Positions 28,982 to 38,070 are shown, counted from the first letter of the stretch. The stretch is DNA of 64,000 nt from Roseiconus lacunae (GCF_008312935.1 NZ_VSZO01000001.1:372001-436000), one strand, 5' to 3'. Numbers and translations: made by a program. Notes: generated by a model from the sequence alone, not told the origin.

Positions 28982-29607
28982 GCGTGTCCCTCTTCGCTGC
29001 TCCAATCCTCGCCGGCTTTTGACTGCTTTGCCTTGGAGAGCTTTGATGCGATCACGGCGGCGCGTTCAGCATCGCCGAGGAAGATGCGTATCCGTTGGAT
29101 ATGTTTCTTTGCGTCGGGGATTAGGACTTTTTCGAACAGGTTGACCCGCTGTGTAATCCGCCGCACGGCATGATCAAGAATCTTGACGCGTTCGCCGGCG
29201 ATACGCGCCCGAACGCGTGCCTCGGCTGCGTCCTTCAGTCTTTCGATGAGAATGTCCACCCACGCTGGTGTCGCCAGTCGCGAGTAGTCCGCCACGTTAA
29301 ACTCGACGTGTTCAAGAGTCGGAAGCCGTGTTCCCACAACGTTTTGTTCGCCGACGCGATACCCGTTCATACTTACCAAGCCGCTGAGATCGATCGATTC
29401 ATCAGCGATCATCGGAAGTTCGCGCCCGATGTGAGTCTCCAGTTCCTCGGCGAACCCACGAGAAGATTGGTAGTCGGCACGTGCTTTTTGTGCCTCCACC
29501 GTCAGTTGTCGGCGTTTCAGATCCAGCGACGGAAGCAGTTTCTGATAGAGCTTCAGCTGTTGTTGTTGCTGCTGAAGCGAATTCTTGCTGAGCCTGAGCT
29601 TAGCCAT
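28978..29607 (-). CDS. ntpD: V-type ATPase subunit D (central rotor stalk)
   Basis: 209 residues from the ATG at 29607 (MAKLRLSKNSLQQQQQQLKLY). The family opening with LxLSKxxL and two long helices at each end (ARADYQSSRGFAEELETHIG; AARVRARIAGERVKILDHAVRRITQRVNLFEKVLIPDAKKHIQRIRIFLGDAERA) identify the rotor shaft that turns inside the A3B3 head. The frame continues upstream to 29667, inside the B gene, but the shorter form fits the family and overlaps the B stop by 8 nt. No separate F subunit gene was found in the cluster, as in chlamydial-type V-ATPases. Confidence 0.92.
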   Translation of the reverse strand: MAKLRLSKNSLQQQQQQLKLYQKLLPSLDLKRRQLTVEAQKARADYQSSRGFAEELETHIGRELPMIADESIDLSGLVSMNGYRVGEQNVVGTRLPTLEHVEFNVADYSRLATPAWVDILIERLKDAAEARVRARIAGERVKILDHAVRRITQRVNLFEKVLIPDAKKHIQRIRIFLGDAERAAVIASKLSKAKQSKAGEDWSSEEGHA

Positions 29608-30964
29608 GAATCGGGGCCTCGTTGACTGCCACAGGTCCGACATCTTTTGGAAAGTATTTCTCCACAAGGGCTTGTTTCATCAACAACTCCTGTGGTTCAA
29701 AGCATTCCGCCAGGGTTTTCCAACACAGGTCCAGAGCTTCGGTCACCGGCATCGAGATTCGGATGTCCATGAATCGCTCGCGGAATAGCGTGCCGAAACG
29801 AAGAAGCTTCTGATCGAACGGCGATAATTCGAACGCCATCGCCTGCTTTCGCTGCGCTTCGACTGCCTCGGAATAGAGACGGACCATCGCGTTCATGATT
29901 TGGGAGTGATCCTCACGAGTGGCCTTTCCGATGACATGTTGCTTTAGCCGTGACAACGAACCAAAGGGATCAATGATACCGCCATGCAAGTAAAACTGTC
30001 CTTCGGTGATATAGCCGGTATTGTCGGGAACCGGATGGGTTACGTCGTCGCCTGGCATGGTCGTCACGGTCAGAATGGTGACAGAACCGGCACCTTTGAA
30101 GTCACAAGCTTTTTCATAACGTTGAGCCAGTTGCGTGTATAGATCGCCCATGTAGCCACGGACCGCGGGGATCCTCTCCTGTGCAACGCCTATCTCTTTC
30201 ATCGCATCCGCATAGGCCGTCATGTCCGTTAGTAGGACAAGAACTCGTTTGTTCTCTTCCACTGCAAATTTTTCGGCGACCGCGAGTGCCATGTCGGGTA
30301 CCAACAGTCGCTCGACAAGCGGGTCGGAGGCTTGATTGACAAACATCACCGTTCGGGCGAAGACCCCATGCTCTTCAAACGCCGTGCGAAAGAAGTAGTA
30401 ATCGTCAAAGATCAGTCCTAAACCACCGAAGACCAAGACGTCAGCGTTGGCTTGAAACCCGATGCGAGCAAGAAGTTCACTGTGTGGTTCGCCGGCGATC
30501 GAGAAGATTGGGATCTTCTGACTTTCGACCAGACAATTGAACAGATCAATCATTGGTATGCCGGTTTCGATCATTTTTGTGGGCATCACACGCATCACAG
30601 GGTTGACCGTCGGGCCACCAACTTTGACGCGTGGTTCCGTTGACAAATCGGGGCCACCGTCCATCGGCTCGCCCGAGCCACGAAAAATGCGTCCCAAAAT
30701 GTTCGGTGAATAGACCACGTCGAGCGGTCGGCCGAGAAAGCGAACCGTCGCGTCGGTCGATAAGCCCTTGCCTCCCGCAAACACTTGAAGACTGGCCAGG
30801 TTACGATCCAGGGCTATTACTCGCGCCAATGAGATTTCATCGTCGGTATTCTGGACTTCCGCCAGGTCGCCCAGCGCAACGCCAGTCGCATGAACACGAA
30901 TGACGTCCCCGACGATTTCATGCACGCGGGTGTGACGGACGAGCTGTTGCAATTGTGATTCCAT
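29600..30964 (-). CDS. ntpB: V-type ATPase subunit B
   Basis: 454 residues, full length. The non-catalytic partner of subunit A: ATP-synthase alpha/beta fold with VVYSPNILGRIFRGSGEPMDGGP, IPMIDLFNCLVESQKIPIFS (degenerate P-loop, SIAGEPHSELLARIG), VLLTDMTAYADAMKEI and IPAVRGYMGDLYTQLAQRYEKA. Its start, with GAGG 8 nt upstream, lies only 18 bp after the stop codon of the RND pump gene, and no terminator fits in between. It is the first gene of the ATPase cluster, whereas E or A is first in the usual order. Confidence 0.95.
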   Translation of the reverse strand: MESQLQQLVRHTRVHEIVGDVIRVHATGVALGDLAEVQNTDDEISLARVIALDRNLASLQVFAGGKGLSTDATVRFLGRPLDVVYSPNILGRIFRGSGEPMDGGPDLSTEPRVKVGGPTVNPVMRVMPTKMIETGIPMIDLFNCLVESQKIPIFSIAGEPHSELLARIGFQANADVLVFGGLGLIFDDYYFFRTAFEEHGVFARTVMFVNQASDPLVERLLVPDMALAVAEKFAVEENKRVLVLLTDMTAYADAMKEIGVAQERIPAVRGYMGDLYTQLAQRYEKACDFKGAGSVTILTVTTMPGDDVTHPVPDNTGYITEGQFYLHGGIIDPFGSLSRLKQHVIGKATREDHSQIMNAMVRLYSEAVEAQRKQAMAFELSPFDQKLLRFGTLFRERFMDIRISMPVTEALDLCWKTLAECFEPQELLMKQALVEKYFPKDVGPVAVNEAPIHG

Positions 30965-30982
30965 TGAGGTTGCCTCGAAACG

Positions 30983-33900
30983 TTATTCCGCTTGAACCCG
31001 GTAAAGCAGGGCATACAACGTGGGGACCATGACCATCGTCAGCACGGTTCCAACAATCAAGCCGAAGAAAATCGTCACAGCCAAGGCGACCCAGAAAACG
31101 TCTTGCAGCATCGGCAAAACGCCAAGCACGGTTGTGCCAGCCGCATTTACCACAGGGCTCAAGCGTGAAACCCCTGCCTCTACGACCGCGTTGTAGGGCG
31201 AGAGGCCTCGCGCAAGATTCGCATTGACTTCATCCAACAGAACCACGGCGTTTTTGATCATCATTCCCGACAAACTCATCGCACCCAACAGAGCGATGAA
31301 TCCAAACGGTGTTTGTGTTACCAGCATTCCGCCCGAGACCCCAATCATGACAAAGGGAATCACGCCGATGCAGATTAGCATCGGCCGAAAGCCATTGAAC
31401 AACGCCACCAAGATGAACAGCATGATCACGATGGCCGGAACGATTCCGGGTAATAGGGCTTCCTGTGACTGCTTCGCGCTCCAGTACTCCCCGTCCCAAT
31501 CCAAGCGATACCCGGGAGGCAGGTCGATCGCATTGAATTTGTCCACCACGGCGTTTCGCAGCGTTGGTGCGGTGACGTCATTGGGGGAGCACTGCACTGT
31601 GATTGCGCGACGGCGGTCCCATCGCCAGATGATCGGGTCTTCCCATGACAAATCAACACCATCGATGACTTGACCGACTGGGATAGCGTTGGTTCCAAGC
31701 TTGGGGGTCACTTGCAATTCGTCAAGCGATGTGGCCGCACGCTGTCGTTCCGATTCAACATTGCGTGCCACAATGGGAATCAGATCGTCGTCCTGACGAA
31801 ATTGACCAACACGGATGCCGTCAGAAGCTCGCTTCATCACCCGTGCCAGATCGTCGCGTGAAATGCCAGCCCAGCGTGCGCGTTCTTGGCTATATTGGGG
31901 CTCCAGTGCCTGAACGCGTTCGCGCCAATTGGTCCGCACCTCCTTGGCAAAAGGCGAATCGTGAAGGATCTCAGCTCCCTGTTTAGCGAGTTGCCGTAGG
32001 ACGTCGGGATCTGCGTTTGCCGGTCCACTAAACCGAGCTTCAATCTTCCAGTCGTCAAATGCCCCGACGGCGTATTTGCGAACTCGCACCATCGCTTCTG
32101 GGACATTCTCTTTGACCCAGACGTCGGTGTCTCTCACCAATTCATTGACGCCATCGAGCGAATTCGCATTGACGATGATTTGTCCATAGGAACTGTAAGG
32201 GTCTTCCGCGCTTACCGGCAGGTAAAAACGCGGCGGGCCTTTCCCGACGAAAACGCTGACCGATCGAGTCGCCTCATGTTCCTGAAGGTACGCTTCAATT
32301 TTTTGCAGGTTTCCACTGGTTTGCTGGATACGCGTTCCCTCGGGAGCCCAATAGTCGATCATGACTTGCAGCCGACTGGAGTCAGGAAAGTAAAGTTTGG
32401 GAACCCACTGAAACGCGACCGCCGAAAGAGCAAGCAGCCCCACCATGCTTGCCAAAAAAGTCAAGCGATACCGAATCGTTAACGACAGAAGCTTGCGAAA
32501 GAGAACGTAAACTCTGCCTTGATACGGGGCCCTCGCGGATTGATCCCCGGCAGGCCTCGGCAGCATCGCGATGCATAGCAAGGGTGCGACGGTCTGGCAA
32601 AAGATCCAACTCAATAGCAGGGAAATCGCGACCACCGTGAACAAGCTACCGGCGTACTCGCCCGTGTCATAGCTCGAGGCGAAGATAGGATAGAAGGCCA
32701 TGCATGCGACGACTGTTGCGCCCAGCAATGGAATTGCCGGACCATTGGCAGCCTCGATCGCCGCTTTGGTGCGATCCATGCCTCGGGCAATTCGAACCAT
32801 GATGCCATCGGTCACAACGATCGCGTTGTCGACCATCATTCCCATCGCGATAATCAAGGCCCCCAGCGAAATTCGGTGCAAGTCGATTCCCATGATGGCC
32901 ATCACAATGAAACTTCCCAATATCGGGAACACCAGACCACTGATTCCGATGATGATGCCGGGGCGAATTCCCATCGTCAGGGCTAGCAGCGCCAAGACGA
33001 TGGCGACAGCCTCGAGCAAACTGATCATGAATGCGCGGATCGACTCGCTGACCTGATCGGACTGCCAGGAAATACGTTCAACGTTGATCCCAACCGGCAA
33101 ATCGGCCAGCAGCTGATTGAGATGCGAATCGATTCTCCCGCCGACCTCGACCACGTTTTCGCCGGCTGCCGGCGCGATCGCCAACGCGATTGCCTGCTGC
33201 CCGTTGTGTCGGAGAAGGTGACTGGGAGGAGTGGCGTAGCCGACATTTACGGTGGCGAAATCTCGAATGCGAATGATCTCATCCTGTCCATCGATCACGC
33301 TGGCGATTGCCAGGTCGCCAATTTCTTCTGGTGTGCGAAATTCGCCACTCGGCGATACCCGTAAGCGTTGCGTCTGGTAGTCAACCCGTCCGGCATCGAC
33401 GACCATGTTCTGAGACCGGAGTGTTTCGATAAATTGAGCAGGCGTAAGATTCAATTCCGCCAGTTGCGACGAAGTGACATCCAGAAAGATCCGTTTTTCC
33501 TGTACGCCCCAAAAATCAACGCGTGCGACGCCTTTGACGACGCTCAATTCTTTTCGCATGTTTTTGACGTAGCGCTCTAGCTCGGCATAGCTAAAGCCAT
33601 CGCTGCTCACGGCCAGCAAAAAGCCAAACACATAACCAAAATCGTCTCCGACTTTAGGCTTTCCGGCGCCTGGCGGCAAAGTAGGCTCCACGTCGGCAAC
33701 CTTCTTTCGCAACACGTCCCATACTTGCGGCAGACGTTCGGACCAGTAGTTGCTCTTGATGTCCACCTTGATGATGGAAAGTCCCGGCCGCGAATTGGAA
33801 TAGACATTCTTTAGTTCCGTCATCTCCTGTAGCTTGGTTTCCAGTCGATCGGTGACTTCAAGTTCCACCTGTTCGGCACTGGCACCCGGATACGCGGTCG

Positions 33901-34042
33901 TGATAACCGCCGTCTTGACCGAGAACTCGGGGTCTTCTAGTTGTCCCAGTTGAAAATAGGAAAAGACTCCACCAACGAGAACAAGCCCGATAACGAATAG
34001 CGTAATCGCCTTCTTTTCAATCGAAATTGCTGCCAGGTTCAT
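30983..34042 (-). CDS. RND efflux pump permease subunit
   Basis: About 1019 residues from the ATG at 34042 (the frame opens at GTG 34051). AcrB/MexB-superfamily inner-membrane pump: helix 1 near the N-terminus, the first large periplasmic loop (porter domain) to about 330, helices 2-6 with GMMVDNAIVVTDGI in TM4, a second loop (about 555-850), and helices 8-12 with SLSGMMIKNAVVLLDEVN holding the TM10 Lys. The TM4 proton-relay pair of AcrB (Asp-Asp) is Asp-Asn here, as in some other RND branches. It takes substrates from the periplasm and membrane to an outer-membrane channel; no TolC-like gene is in the window. The adaptor gene is 76 bp upstream and V-ATPase B 18 bp downstream. Confidence 0.94.
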   Translation of the reverse strand: MNLAAISIEKKAITLFVIGLVLVGGVFSYFQLGQLEDPEFSVKTAVITTAYPGASAEQVELEVTDRLETKLQEMTELKNVYSNSRPGLSIIKVDIKSNYWSERLPQVWDVLRKKVADVEPTLPPGAGKPKVGDDFGYVFGFLLAVSSDGFSYAELERYVKNMRKELSVVKGVARVDFWGVQEKRIFLDVTSSQLAELNLTPAQFIETLRSQNMVVDAGRVDYQTQRLRVSPSGEFRTPEEIGDLAIASVIDGQDEIIRIRDFATVNVGYATPPSHLLRHNGQQAIALAIAPAAGENVVEVGGRIDSHLNQLLADLPVGINVERISWQSDQVSESIRAFMISLLEAVAIVLALLALTMGIRPGIIIGISGLVFPILGSFIVMAIMGIDLHRISLGALIIAMGMMVDNAIVVTDGIMVRIARGMDRTKAAIEAANGPAIPLLGATVVACMAFYPIFASSYDTGEYAGSLFTVVAISLLLSWIFCQTVAPLLCIAMLPRPAGDQSARAPYQGRVYVLFRKLLSLTIRYRLTFLASMVGLLALSAVAFQWVPKLYFPDSSRLQVMIDYWAPEGTRIQQTSGNLQKIEAYLQEHEATRSVSVFVGKGPPRFYLPVSAEDPYSSYGQIIVNANSLDGVNELVRDTDVWVKENVPEAMVRVRKYAVGAFDDWKIEARFSGPANADPDVLRQLAKQGAEILHDSPFAKEVRTNWRERVQALEPQYSQERARWAGISRDDLARVMKRASDGIRVGQFRQDDDLIPIVARNVESERQRAATSLDELQVTPKLGTNAIPVGQVIDGVDLSWEDPIIWRWDRRRAITVQCSPNDVTAPTLRNAVVDKFNAIDLPPGYRLDWDGEYWSAKQSQEALLPGIVPAIVIMLFILVALFNGFRPMLICIGVIPFVMIGVSGGMLVTQTPFGFIALLGAMSLSGMMIKNAVVLLDEVNANLARGLSPYNAVVEAGVSRLSPVVNAAGTTVLGVLPMLQDVFWVALAVTIFFGLIVGTVLTMVMVPTLYALLYRVQAE

Positions 34043-34118
34043 CGACGGCACACCGGATCATTATTAGCAACAATGCCGGAGAGAACGCTCTCCGCGAATT
34101 TAACTCTCATTGCATGAA

Positions 34119-35381
34119 TCACAACAGTTTCACCTCCTGGCCTTCACGCAGCGAATTCACGCCTGCCGTGACAACCTGTTCTCCGGCTTCTAGTCCTTGA
34201 AGTATTTGAATTCCCACCGGCGTTAACTCTCCCGTCTTCACGGCGCGACGGGATACCTTGCCATCGCCGACGATCCAGACATAGGTCTGTGAATCGTCTG
34301 CAGTAAAAACGGATCTGGCGGGGACGATGAAAGACTTGGCAACCTTTGTGTCGCCTCCCTCCGCGTCTTCGTCCGTCGCATGATTCCTGACCATTGCCGC
34401 CATCCCGGGCAAAATCTTGTTGTCTTCCGATTGAGGAACCTCGATCGTGACGGGGTACGTCCGTGTCGTCTGTGAGGCCTCCCTACCAACCTTTGTCACT
34501 TTGCCAACAAACTCGCGATCGGGAATGGCATCGAAGCGGCAAAGAACTTTTTTTACCTGTGGCACAAGTCCAATCAGTGTCTCCGGGACTTGAACGGTGA
34601 CTTCGATTTCTGAAACATCAAATAGACGGACAATCGGTTGTTTGGCCTGGACCCTCTGAAAGTTATCGACGTAACAGATTGATATCTCACCGTCGAAAGG
34701 CGCCCTAAGTGTCGCGTCGTCCAGTTGATTTTCGGAGGCGGCGACCGCAGCTTCCAGCGAGCGGATCTCAGCACGCTTGGCTTGAATATCTTCTGGGCGT
34801 GCCCCGGCCATCCCGATGTTCAATGCCTCTTGTGCACTTTCGACCTCGGCCTTGGTGCGTTTGGTCCTTGCTAATGAAATATCAAAATCGGTCTTGGAAA
34901 CCGCTTGATTCTTAATCAGACGCTCATTGCGTTCGTGTTCGGCAATTGCTTGCTCCTTGCTTGCTTCCGCCTGTGCGAGGGCTGCTTCTAGTTGTTCGAT
35001 CTCTTCCGGCCGAGCACCACTTTGCATTGCCGCCAGATTCGCTTTGGCACGTTCCAGATTAGCTTGGTTACTTGCCAGCGCGGTCTCAAAATCACGAGGA
35101 TCGATCGCCGCGATGACGTCACCTTTTTTTACCACTGTCCCCACATCTACGGGCAGCGCGACGAGGGGACCGGAAACCTGAAAAGACAGTTCTACATCGT
35201 CCTTGGCTACGGCACGTCCGGGAAACTCACGCCCGCTGATCGCGGTTAAGTCTCCGACCTGGACGGTGCGCACCGGCCGAATCGGCGAGGCTTCCCGTTG
35301 AGAGCCGCCACATCCGGCAATCGCGATTATGATCGCCATACCCGAGATCGTCGTTTGAATATGCTGTGGAATAGATTTCAT
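34119..35381 (-). CDS. RND pump periplasmic adaptor (membrane fusion lipoprotein)
   Basis: 420 residues of the HlyD/AcrA type. The N-terminus ISGMAIIIAIAGCGGS has a lipobox with Cys near residue 24, so it should be a lipoprotein. Seen: beta-barrel/lipoyl start VRTVQVGDLTAISGREFPGRAVAKD, lipoyl half VKKGDVIAAIDPRDFE, a long alpha-hairpin with two coiled arms (about 100-225), the second lipoyl half LRAPFDGEISICYVDNFQRVQAKQPIVRL, then the barrel and membrane-proximal domains. It links the pump gene directly downstream to an outer-membrane channel. The hairpin is rich in Ala, Glu and Lys and of normal length. Confidence 0.93.
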   Translation of the reverse strand: MKSIPQHIQTTISGMAIIIAIAGCGGSQREASPIRPVRTVQVGDLTAISGREFPGRAVAKDDVELSFQVSGPLVALPVDVGTVVKKGDVIAAIDPRDFETALASNQANLERAKANLAAMQSGARPEEIEQLEAALAQAEASKEQAIAEHERNERLIKNQAVSKTDFDISLARTKRTKAEVESAQEALNIGMAGARPEDIQAKRAEIRSLEAAVAASENQLDDATLRAPFDGEISICYVDNFQRVQAKQPIVRLFDVSEIEVTVQVPETLIGLVPQVKKVLCRFDAIPDREFVGKVTKVGREASQTTRTYPVTIEVPQSEDNKILPGMAAMVRNHATDEDAEGGDTKVAKSFIVPARSVFTADDSQTYVWIVGDGKVSRRAVKTGELTPVGIQILQGLEAGEQVVTAGVNSLREGQEVKLL

Positions 35382-35432
35382 CCCAACACGTTCCCTGTCA
35401 AATGTTGCTGAACGTCGATGATTGTTGCACGC

Positions 35433-36704
35433 CTATGGCTGTTGAGTTTGTGGATCATCCATTCGTACCAACAACCACTGCTGAGTTGTCCCGTCGGCAA
35501 AATGGACCAGAGCAGGCGCGGTATCCTTGGTCAGATTGGCAATTCCCGTTTCCATAATGGGGCGGGGCTTCCCAACAACGTTCCACGCCGACCGCTGCGA
35601 TTCCTTGTCGACCATCCCTTCAATGGTCTGTGTGCTGTTGGTGGCAGTGTCGTTAAGTGAACCGGAGATGATGCCTTCTTTGCTGATCACCAGCTGAAGA
35701 AACAGAGTTGGCTCGGGACCAGATTCTTGGCCATCCGGCGTCAATGCAAAAACTCCCAGCGGCATCCACTCGCACTGCTCGGCTGGGATCTCTGGGGCGC
35801 TCGAAGCGATCTCCGCAGCCTGCGCCGCGTACTCTTCCTCGGTCGCAATGGCTTGTTCGCCCTGATACACAGCGCCATCTTGGTAGTAAACGGTTTCGCC
35901 ATAGTCATAGTAGATCGGCTCGGACCAACCATATCCCACCCAGCCCGTCACACCTCCCCAGGCTGCCCAACGGAATGGACGTGTGATGGCCCAGGCGCCC
36001 CACAATGGATGGTCCGACCAAAAGTCTCGGATGGGCGTGTCATTGATTTGGTCACGAATTTCGTCGCGCCGGTTCGAACGCATCTCATAGCGTTCGTTTC
36101 GATTTTCGATTCGATCCGGACGGTTTCCTGCGAGTGACCGGTCAATCGAAGGTCGATTCGCAATGCCGGGGCGGTTGGCCGGTAGATTGCTCGGCCGGGC
36201 ACCTGAATCGCGCAAGAAATCAGCTGCGGCACCTCCGGCAATGCCACCGGCAACTCCTCCGGCAATGTTGGATGGTCGATTACTCGGACGATTGGCGGGC
36301 CGCGTCCCGCCGGAGGTCGGCAAATCGAGGAAATTTTTCAAGTCGCTGGAACTGGGACGGCCGCCCCGGCTTGGCAGTGTTCCCACGCTCGGTCGCGTTC
36401 CCGCACTGGGCCGTGTTCCCGCACTGGGCCGTGTTCCCGCACTGGGCCGTGTTCCCGCACTGGGCCGTGTTCCCGCACTGGGTCGTGTTCCTGTACTGGG
36501 CCGTGTTCCTGTACTGGGACGTGATGTCGGCATGGTCGGCCGACTCATCGATGGGGTGCGTCCGACGGATGGCCGCGAGTAGCCTCCGCCACGGCTCATA
36601 CCTCCACCGCGCATTCCGCCACCACGACCGCCACGGGCGGAAACTTCGGTGGGAACCCAAAGACACAGAGCCACGACGGTCGCTAGCAGTATCAAGCGAT
36701 TCAT
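35433..36704 (-). CDS. secreted RPSxGT-repeat protein, unknown function
   Basis: 423 residues from the ATG at 36704, which has AAGGA 10 nt upstream. Signal peptide MNRLILLATVVALCLWVPTEVSA, then a Gly/Arg-rich stretch (GGRGGGMRGGGMSRGGG), and eight near-identical RPSxGT hexapeptides (x = Thr or Ala, last one Val) in the first third. Further Asn/Arg/Pro-rich low-complexity sequence (NRPSNRPSN, ANRPG) and a GGVAGGIAGGAAADF patch follow. The last ~200 residues are ordered, with aromatic WGAWAITRPFRWAAWGGVTGWVGYG and a beta-rich end. I recognise no named family. It is flanked by the SnoaL-like gene (81 bp) and the RND adaptor (51 bp) on the same strand, so envelope-related function with the pump is plausible. 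Confidence 0.75.
   Translation of the reverse strand: MNRLILLATVVALCLWVPTEVSARGGRGGGMRGGGMSRGGGYSRPSVGRTPSMSRPTMPTSRPSTGTRPSTGTRPSAGTRPSAGTRPSAGTRPSAGTRPSAGTRPSVGTLPSRGGRPSSSDLKNFLDLPTSGGTRPANRPSNRPSNIAGGVAGGIAGGAAADFLRDSGARPSNLPANRPGIANRPSIDRSLAGNRPDRIENRNERYEMRSNRRDEIRDQINDTPIRDFWSDHPLWGAWAITRPFRWAAWGGVTGWVGYGWSEPIYYDYGETVYYQDGAVYQGEQAIATEEEYAAQAAEIASSAPEIPAEQCEWMPLGVFALTPDGQESGPEPTLFLQLVISKEGIISGSLNDTATNSTQTIEGMVDKESQRSAWNVVGKPRPIMETGIANLTKDTAPALVHFADGTTQQWLLVRMDDPQTQQP
36383..36532 (-). repeat. 18-bp in-frame tandem repeats
   Basis: About eight copies of an 18-base unit (plus-strand form GTGTTCCCGCACTGGGCC) encoding RPSAGT or RPSTGT in the protein on the minus strand. The central five copies are almost identical in DNA, which points to recent expansion or gene conversion; limits are approximate. 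Not a CRISPR: no spacers, and units are contiguous and in frame. Confidence 0.85.
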
Positions 36705-36784
36705 TAGTTTAAGTTCCTTGCGTCGGTAATAAATAGTTGCGGCAAGCATGAACTGTGTTCAAGAAAGCGAGACGTGTGGATCGA

Positions 36785-37693
36785 TCACTTGGGTTGCGCT
36801 GCTGATTGCTGCCGGACCACTACCACTTCGTCAACGTTGGGTAAAAGCTCCCCGTCAGCGATGCGGCTCATGGATTGCCAGGTGAATCGATTGTCGTCGA
36901 CATAGGTAATCACGTTGGTCGCGCTGGTCTTGCTTCCGCTTGGCAGGGTTCCTGAGTTGTAGATGTACCAAGCTCCGTCGCGTTTGCTCCAAATGGCTTC
37001 ACCGACTCCTCCGGCAGAGTCAAACACCCACGACTTGATCTTTCTGCGTGTTGGGTCCCACCCGATCAACTGCATTCCCGAGTGTTCGATTTGATCTCCA
37101 ATCGTCAACGAATACATCTGGCAGATGAAGTTGCGGTTAGCTGTCCACCGGTAGCGTGTTTCAATCCTCGCATGATCATCTTCATCGACCCACGTTCCGA
37201 TGATCCAACCCAATTCTTTAAGCCGCTCGTAATTGGGCCCCGTCGTCGGGGTCAGCTTTTCTGAAACCCGATCCAATAGCCAATTCCCGTCGCGTTTGAC
37301 ATAGACTGCCGAATACTCCGTCTCCTCAGGCTCTTGGCCTGGTGGCGTCACCGTCGCCACTCCACTTTCCAACGCCACCGTCGGCGACATGAATTGAATC
37401 CACTTGGACGACACGGCCAACGCGGTGTCTTGGTTCTCTTGGAAGATCGATGCAAACTGCTGTTCGATTGCCTCGCGGCCGACCACTTGCTCCTGGGTGC
37501 CGGGGTTCGTATAGACTGCTTCGGGCGACCACAAGGCTGCCAGTGATTTTGCGTCCCCACGGTTGTAGGCGTCAACGTAAGCTTTCACCGCCTTACCAAT
37601 TGCGGCTTCTTCGGCATCTTGGCTGGATGGTGAATCCTGCCCAAAGGCTGTGCAGCAGAGAGCCAATGAAAAAACGATCGTCAATAGTTTCAT
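36785..37693 (-). CDS. secreted SnoaL-like/DUF4440 domain protein
   Basis: 302 residues from the ATG at 37693, which begins a signal peptide (MKLLTIVFSLALCCTAFG, cleavage before QDS). The frame is open to 37960, but that overlaps the ABM gene. Residues ~28-150 are a NTF2-fold SnoaL/SgcJ-type domain (AVKAYVDAYNRGDAKSLAALWSPEAVYTNPGT ... VYVKRDGNWLLDRVSE). The C-terminal half (LGWIIGTWVDEDDHARIETRYRWTANRNFICQMYSL ... SWVFDSAGGVGEAIW) resembles the DUF1579-like beta-barrel often found after it in secreted planctomycete proteins. No catalytic residues can be named. It is the second gene after the sigma-54-type promoter, 44 bp after the ABM gene. Confidence 0.8.
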   Translation of the reverse strand: MKLLTIVFSLALCCTAFGQDSPSSQDAEEAAIGKAVKAYVDAYNRGDAKSLAALWSPEAVYTNPGTQEQVVGREAIEQQFASIFQENQDTALAVSSKWIQFMSPTVALESGVATVTPPGQEPEETEYSAVYVKRDGNWLLDRVSEKLTPTTGPNYERLKELGWIIGTWVDEDDHARIETRYRWTANRNFICQMYSLTIGDQIEHSGMQLIGWDPTRRKIKSWVFDSAGGVGEAIWSKRDGAWYIYNSGTLPSGSKTSATNVITYVDDNRFTWQSMSRIADGELLPNVDEVVVVRQQSAAQPK

Positions 37694-37737
37694 TTGCTTG
37701 TCGCCAAAAGAATTATGTGTGCAGATCAGCTGCTCGG

Positions 37738-38070
37738 TCATGTCGCTCGAGTGTTGATCGCCTCTAACATCACTTCCATCCCACCAACTGCGTCCAGACG
37801 ACTCACATTCAATTGTGGCACTTCCGTCGACATGTCGATGTACGGCAAGATGTGCCGAAATCGATTCGATCGAAAGTGTTCTTCCAATTGTTCGAGCCGG
37901 TCCCACTGCACTAAATACGTAATCGCATTTGCGTTGGCGGCGTCTCGAAGGATTCGGCATGCGTGACAGCCGTAAGTGACCTCTGTCGGACCTGACAAGC
38001 TTTGGAGTACCGTCAGGAACTCATCTCGTTTGTCGGCCGGGGGCACAACTCGCAGTAATGCTTGGATCAT
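37738..38070 (-). CDS. antibiotic biosynthesis monooxygenase (ABM) domain protein
   Basis: 110 residues of ferredoxin-like ABM/YgiN fold: MIQALLRVVPPADKRDEFLTVLQSLSGPTEVTYGCHACRILRD, AITYLVQWDRLEQLEEHFRSNRFRHILPYIDM. Small dimeric proteins of this family act as quinol or haem monooxygenases or have unknown roles. I chose ATG 38070 rather than GTG 38076 because GAGG lies 8 nt before the ATG and only a base or two before the GTG. It is the first gene of the long minus-strand run after the sigma-54-like promoter (about 47 nt from predicted transcript start to ATG), hence likely the most strongly induced. Cytoplasmic; no signal peptide. Confidence 0.85.
   Translation of the reverse strand: MIQALLRVVPPADKRDEFLTVLQSLSGPTEVTYGCHACRILRDAANANAITYLVQWDRLEQLEEHFRSNRFRHILPYIDMSTEVPQLNVSRLDAVGGMEVMLEAINTRAT

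Noticed and set aside
36383-36532. Possible CRISPR array
   Set aside because: Units are 18 bases, contiguous without spacers, and in frame in a secreted protein.
36163-36582. Plus-strand frame with LGRVPALGRVPA repeats
   Set aside because: It is the complement of the RPSxGT repeat region of the minus-strand gene; the repetition alone keeps it open.
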